Program-made: the position numbers and the translations under genes
NCBI GenBank assembly: GCA_018725425.1
Contig: QLUL01000068.1
Location: 1 to 6,326, forward strand
Source: Chloroflexota bacterium
GTDB taxonomy: Bacteria > Chloroflexota > Dehalococcoidia > SZUA-161 > SpSt-899
DNA length: 6,326 bases
Reading direction: 5' to 3'
The notes under the pieces: model-generated
What the model was told of the DNA's origin: nothing
Database searches by the model: none
Seen by the model: the letters and a program-made list of their open reading frames with translations, nothing else
Shown here: positions 5,900 to 6,326 of the stretch, piece by piece
Layout of the letters: each line of letters starts with the position of its first letter
How positions within the stretch are numbered: position 1 is the first letter of the stretch

Positions 5900-5930
5900 G
5901 TGTTATAATAACACTTGACTTGCAAAAAAG
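5900..5930 (+). promoter_or_regulatory. Operator-like 31-bp repeat, copy 2
   Basis: This is the second copy of the 31-bp unit, 67 bp after the first, with the same palindrome, the same ACTTGC and the same run of six adenines. It lies across the predicted start of P2 where copy 1 lies across the -10 of P1. The preceding TTGACA-to-palindrome distance is 34 bp here but 20 bp in copy 1, so this is not a plain tandem duplication of one block. Confidence 0.65.
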
Positions 5931-6158
5931 AGGCCGTGCAAAGGGGATGAGGGGGGAAGGGTTGTCATGGGGAATGGTAGGGAATGGCACTCGGGTATCG
6001 ATTCTAGCAGGCAGGCCAAGACGAAGCAATAAAATGAAGCTAGAATCGAGGCCCTCGAATAACCGGCCTCGGAAAGGGGGTGGGAAGATAGAGCAACAGG
6101 GTTCATTCTAATCAAGGGAAAGAACATGGGAAAGTATAACAAAAGGAGGAAAAGGTAA
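5931..6158 (+). promoter_or_regulatory. Structured leader of the lipoprotein mRNA
   Basis: From the P2 start the untranslated leader is about 250 nt. It contains a purine-rich stretch (5938-5990, with GGGAATGG twice). A perfect 11-bp inverted repeat follows: TCGATTCTAGC at 5998-6008 and GCTAGAATCGA at 6039-6049, with a 30-nt loop. Then comes a 7-bp hairpin, CGAGGCC (6047-6053) with GGCCTCG (6065-6071). The two stems share three bases, so they compete slightly. No uridine run follows, so neither is a standard terminator. No known riboswitch consensus is recognised. Confidence 0.45.
6126..6158 (+). CDS. Possible 10-residue leader peptide
   Basis: ATG at 6126 opens MGKYNKRRKR and stops at TAA 6156-6158, directly against the lipoprotein ATG. 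AAGGG at 6115-6119 lies six bases ahead. The ORF spans the AAAGGAGG sequence of the next gene, so translating it would occlude or couple that start. The basic residues partly follow from the Shine-Dalgarno sequence being read as codons (AGG AGG), so chance is likely. Confidence 0.22.
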   Translation: MGKYNKRRKR

Positions 6159-6326
6159 ATGGCAAGACTGAAAGTTAGCATGTCATTGCTGCTGACCGCT
6201 TTGCTGGTGGTCAGTGTATTTGCTATGGGATGTCCGCGGCCACAGGTGGTTGAGCCACCAGTGGTCGAGCCGGTGGTGATCGAGCCACCACCGCCACCCG
6301 TCAGGTATGGCGCCTGGGTTGACGAG
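6159..6326 (+). CDS. Lipoprotein, probable ABC substrate-binding protein (partial)
   Basis: The first 56 codons are present; the gene runs off the right edge. The product starts MARLKVSMSLLLTALLVVSV with a positive n-region, a hydrophobic core (about residues 6-22) and the lipobox AMGC with Cys25. It should therefore be exported, cleaved before Cys25 and lipid-anchored on the outer face of the membrane. A linker of alternating valine, glutamate and proline follows (VVEPPVVEPVVIEPPPPP, about 30-47), encoded by near-identical DNA units, and then RYGAWVDE. 'YGxWVDEI'-like starts after a lipobox and a Pro-rich spacer recall the oligopeptide/nickel-type (family 5) substrate-binding proteins of Chloroflexota; that class call is an inference from very little sequence. 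The start is well fixed: AAAGGAGG at 6142-6149 is nine bases upstream and a TAA in the same frame sits immediately before the ATG. Confidence 0.72.
   Translation, partial: MARLKVSMSLLLTALLVVSVFAMGCPRPQVVEPPVVEPVVIEPPPPPVRYGAWVDE

Noticed and set aside
5931..6158. Known riboswitch or T-box in the lipoprotein leader
   Set aside because: No T-box sequence, and no TPP, cobalamin, glycine, fluoride or c-di-GMP core motif, could be recognised by eye.
5793..6181. ORFs on both strands across the leader region
   Set aside because: They cover promoters, palindromes and hairpins and have no plausible starts or recognisable protein features.
1..6326. CRISPR array, tRNA or rRNA genes
   Set aside because: No regularly spaced repeats, no cloverleaf with a TTCGANTC-type arm and no rRNA-like segments were found on either strand by reading.

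Overview
This is a roughly 6.3 kb bacterial window of moderate GC content with short, mostly standard gene signals. The best guess for the source is a Chloroflexota / Dehalococcoidia-like bacterium. That rests on the style of the partial HolA and of the oligopeptide-type lipoprotein, and on the abundance of decayed mobile DNA. It is a low-confidence inference from memory of such genomes, not a computed assignment.

Layout. Positions 1-141 (minus) hold the first 47 codons of a DNA polymerase III delta subunit (holA), read off the left edge. Its upstream region carries a perfect 10-bp inverted repeat with a promoter -10 element in each arm. Positions 272-590 are mobile-element debris: the C-terminal remnant of a transposase with an internal stop, running directly into a 79-bp MITE/REP-like palindrome. 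Positions 622-792 (minus) contain an unrecognised 56-codon ORF that may be a gene fragment. Positions 793-1330 (plus) encode an overlapping pair of small proteins, DUF2442 then DUF4160, which resembles a toxin-antitoxin or other two-gene accessory module. A short coding-like scrap follows at 1336-1422.

Positions 3856-1438 (minus) are a two-gene ABC exporter operon. The ATPase looks intact and overlaps its membrane partner by ATGA. The permease is broken by an exact 14-bp tandem duplication; removing one copy restores a 550-codon ABC-2-type permease. A second frameshift near its C-terminus is possible. The ATPase may therefore have lost its partner in this strain.

Positions 4078-5798 are an IS1380-family insertion sequence with 12-bp perfect terminal inverted repeats. 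Its transposase (minus) is interrupted by a one-base frameshift, so the copy is probably inactive. Immediately to its right, 5811-6158 is a dense regulatory region: two near-consensus sigma-70 promoters, two copies of a 31-bp repeat carrying the palindrome GTGTTATAATAACAC, an approximately 250-nt leader with two overlapping hairpins, and a 10-codon basic ORF whose stop abuts the next gene. That gene, at 6159 (plus) and cut by the window edge, begins a lipoprotein, probably a substrate-binding protein of an ABC importer.

The most interesting parts are the twin promoter/operator array with its structured leader, the DUF2442-DUF4160 pair, and the duplication-disrupted exporter. Nothing here amounts to a clear new multi-gene system.
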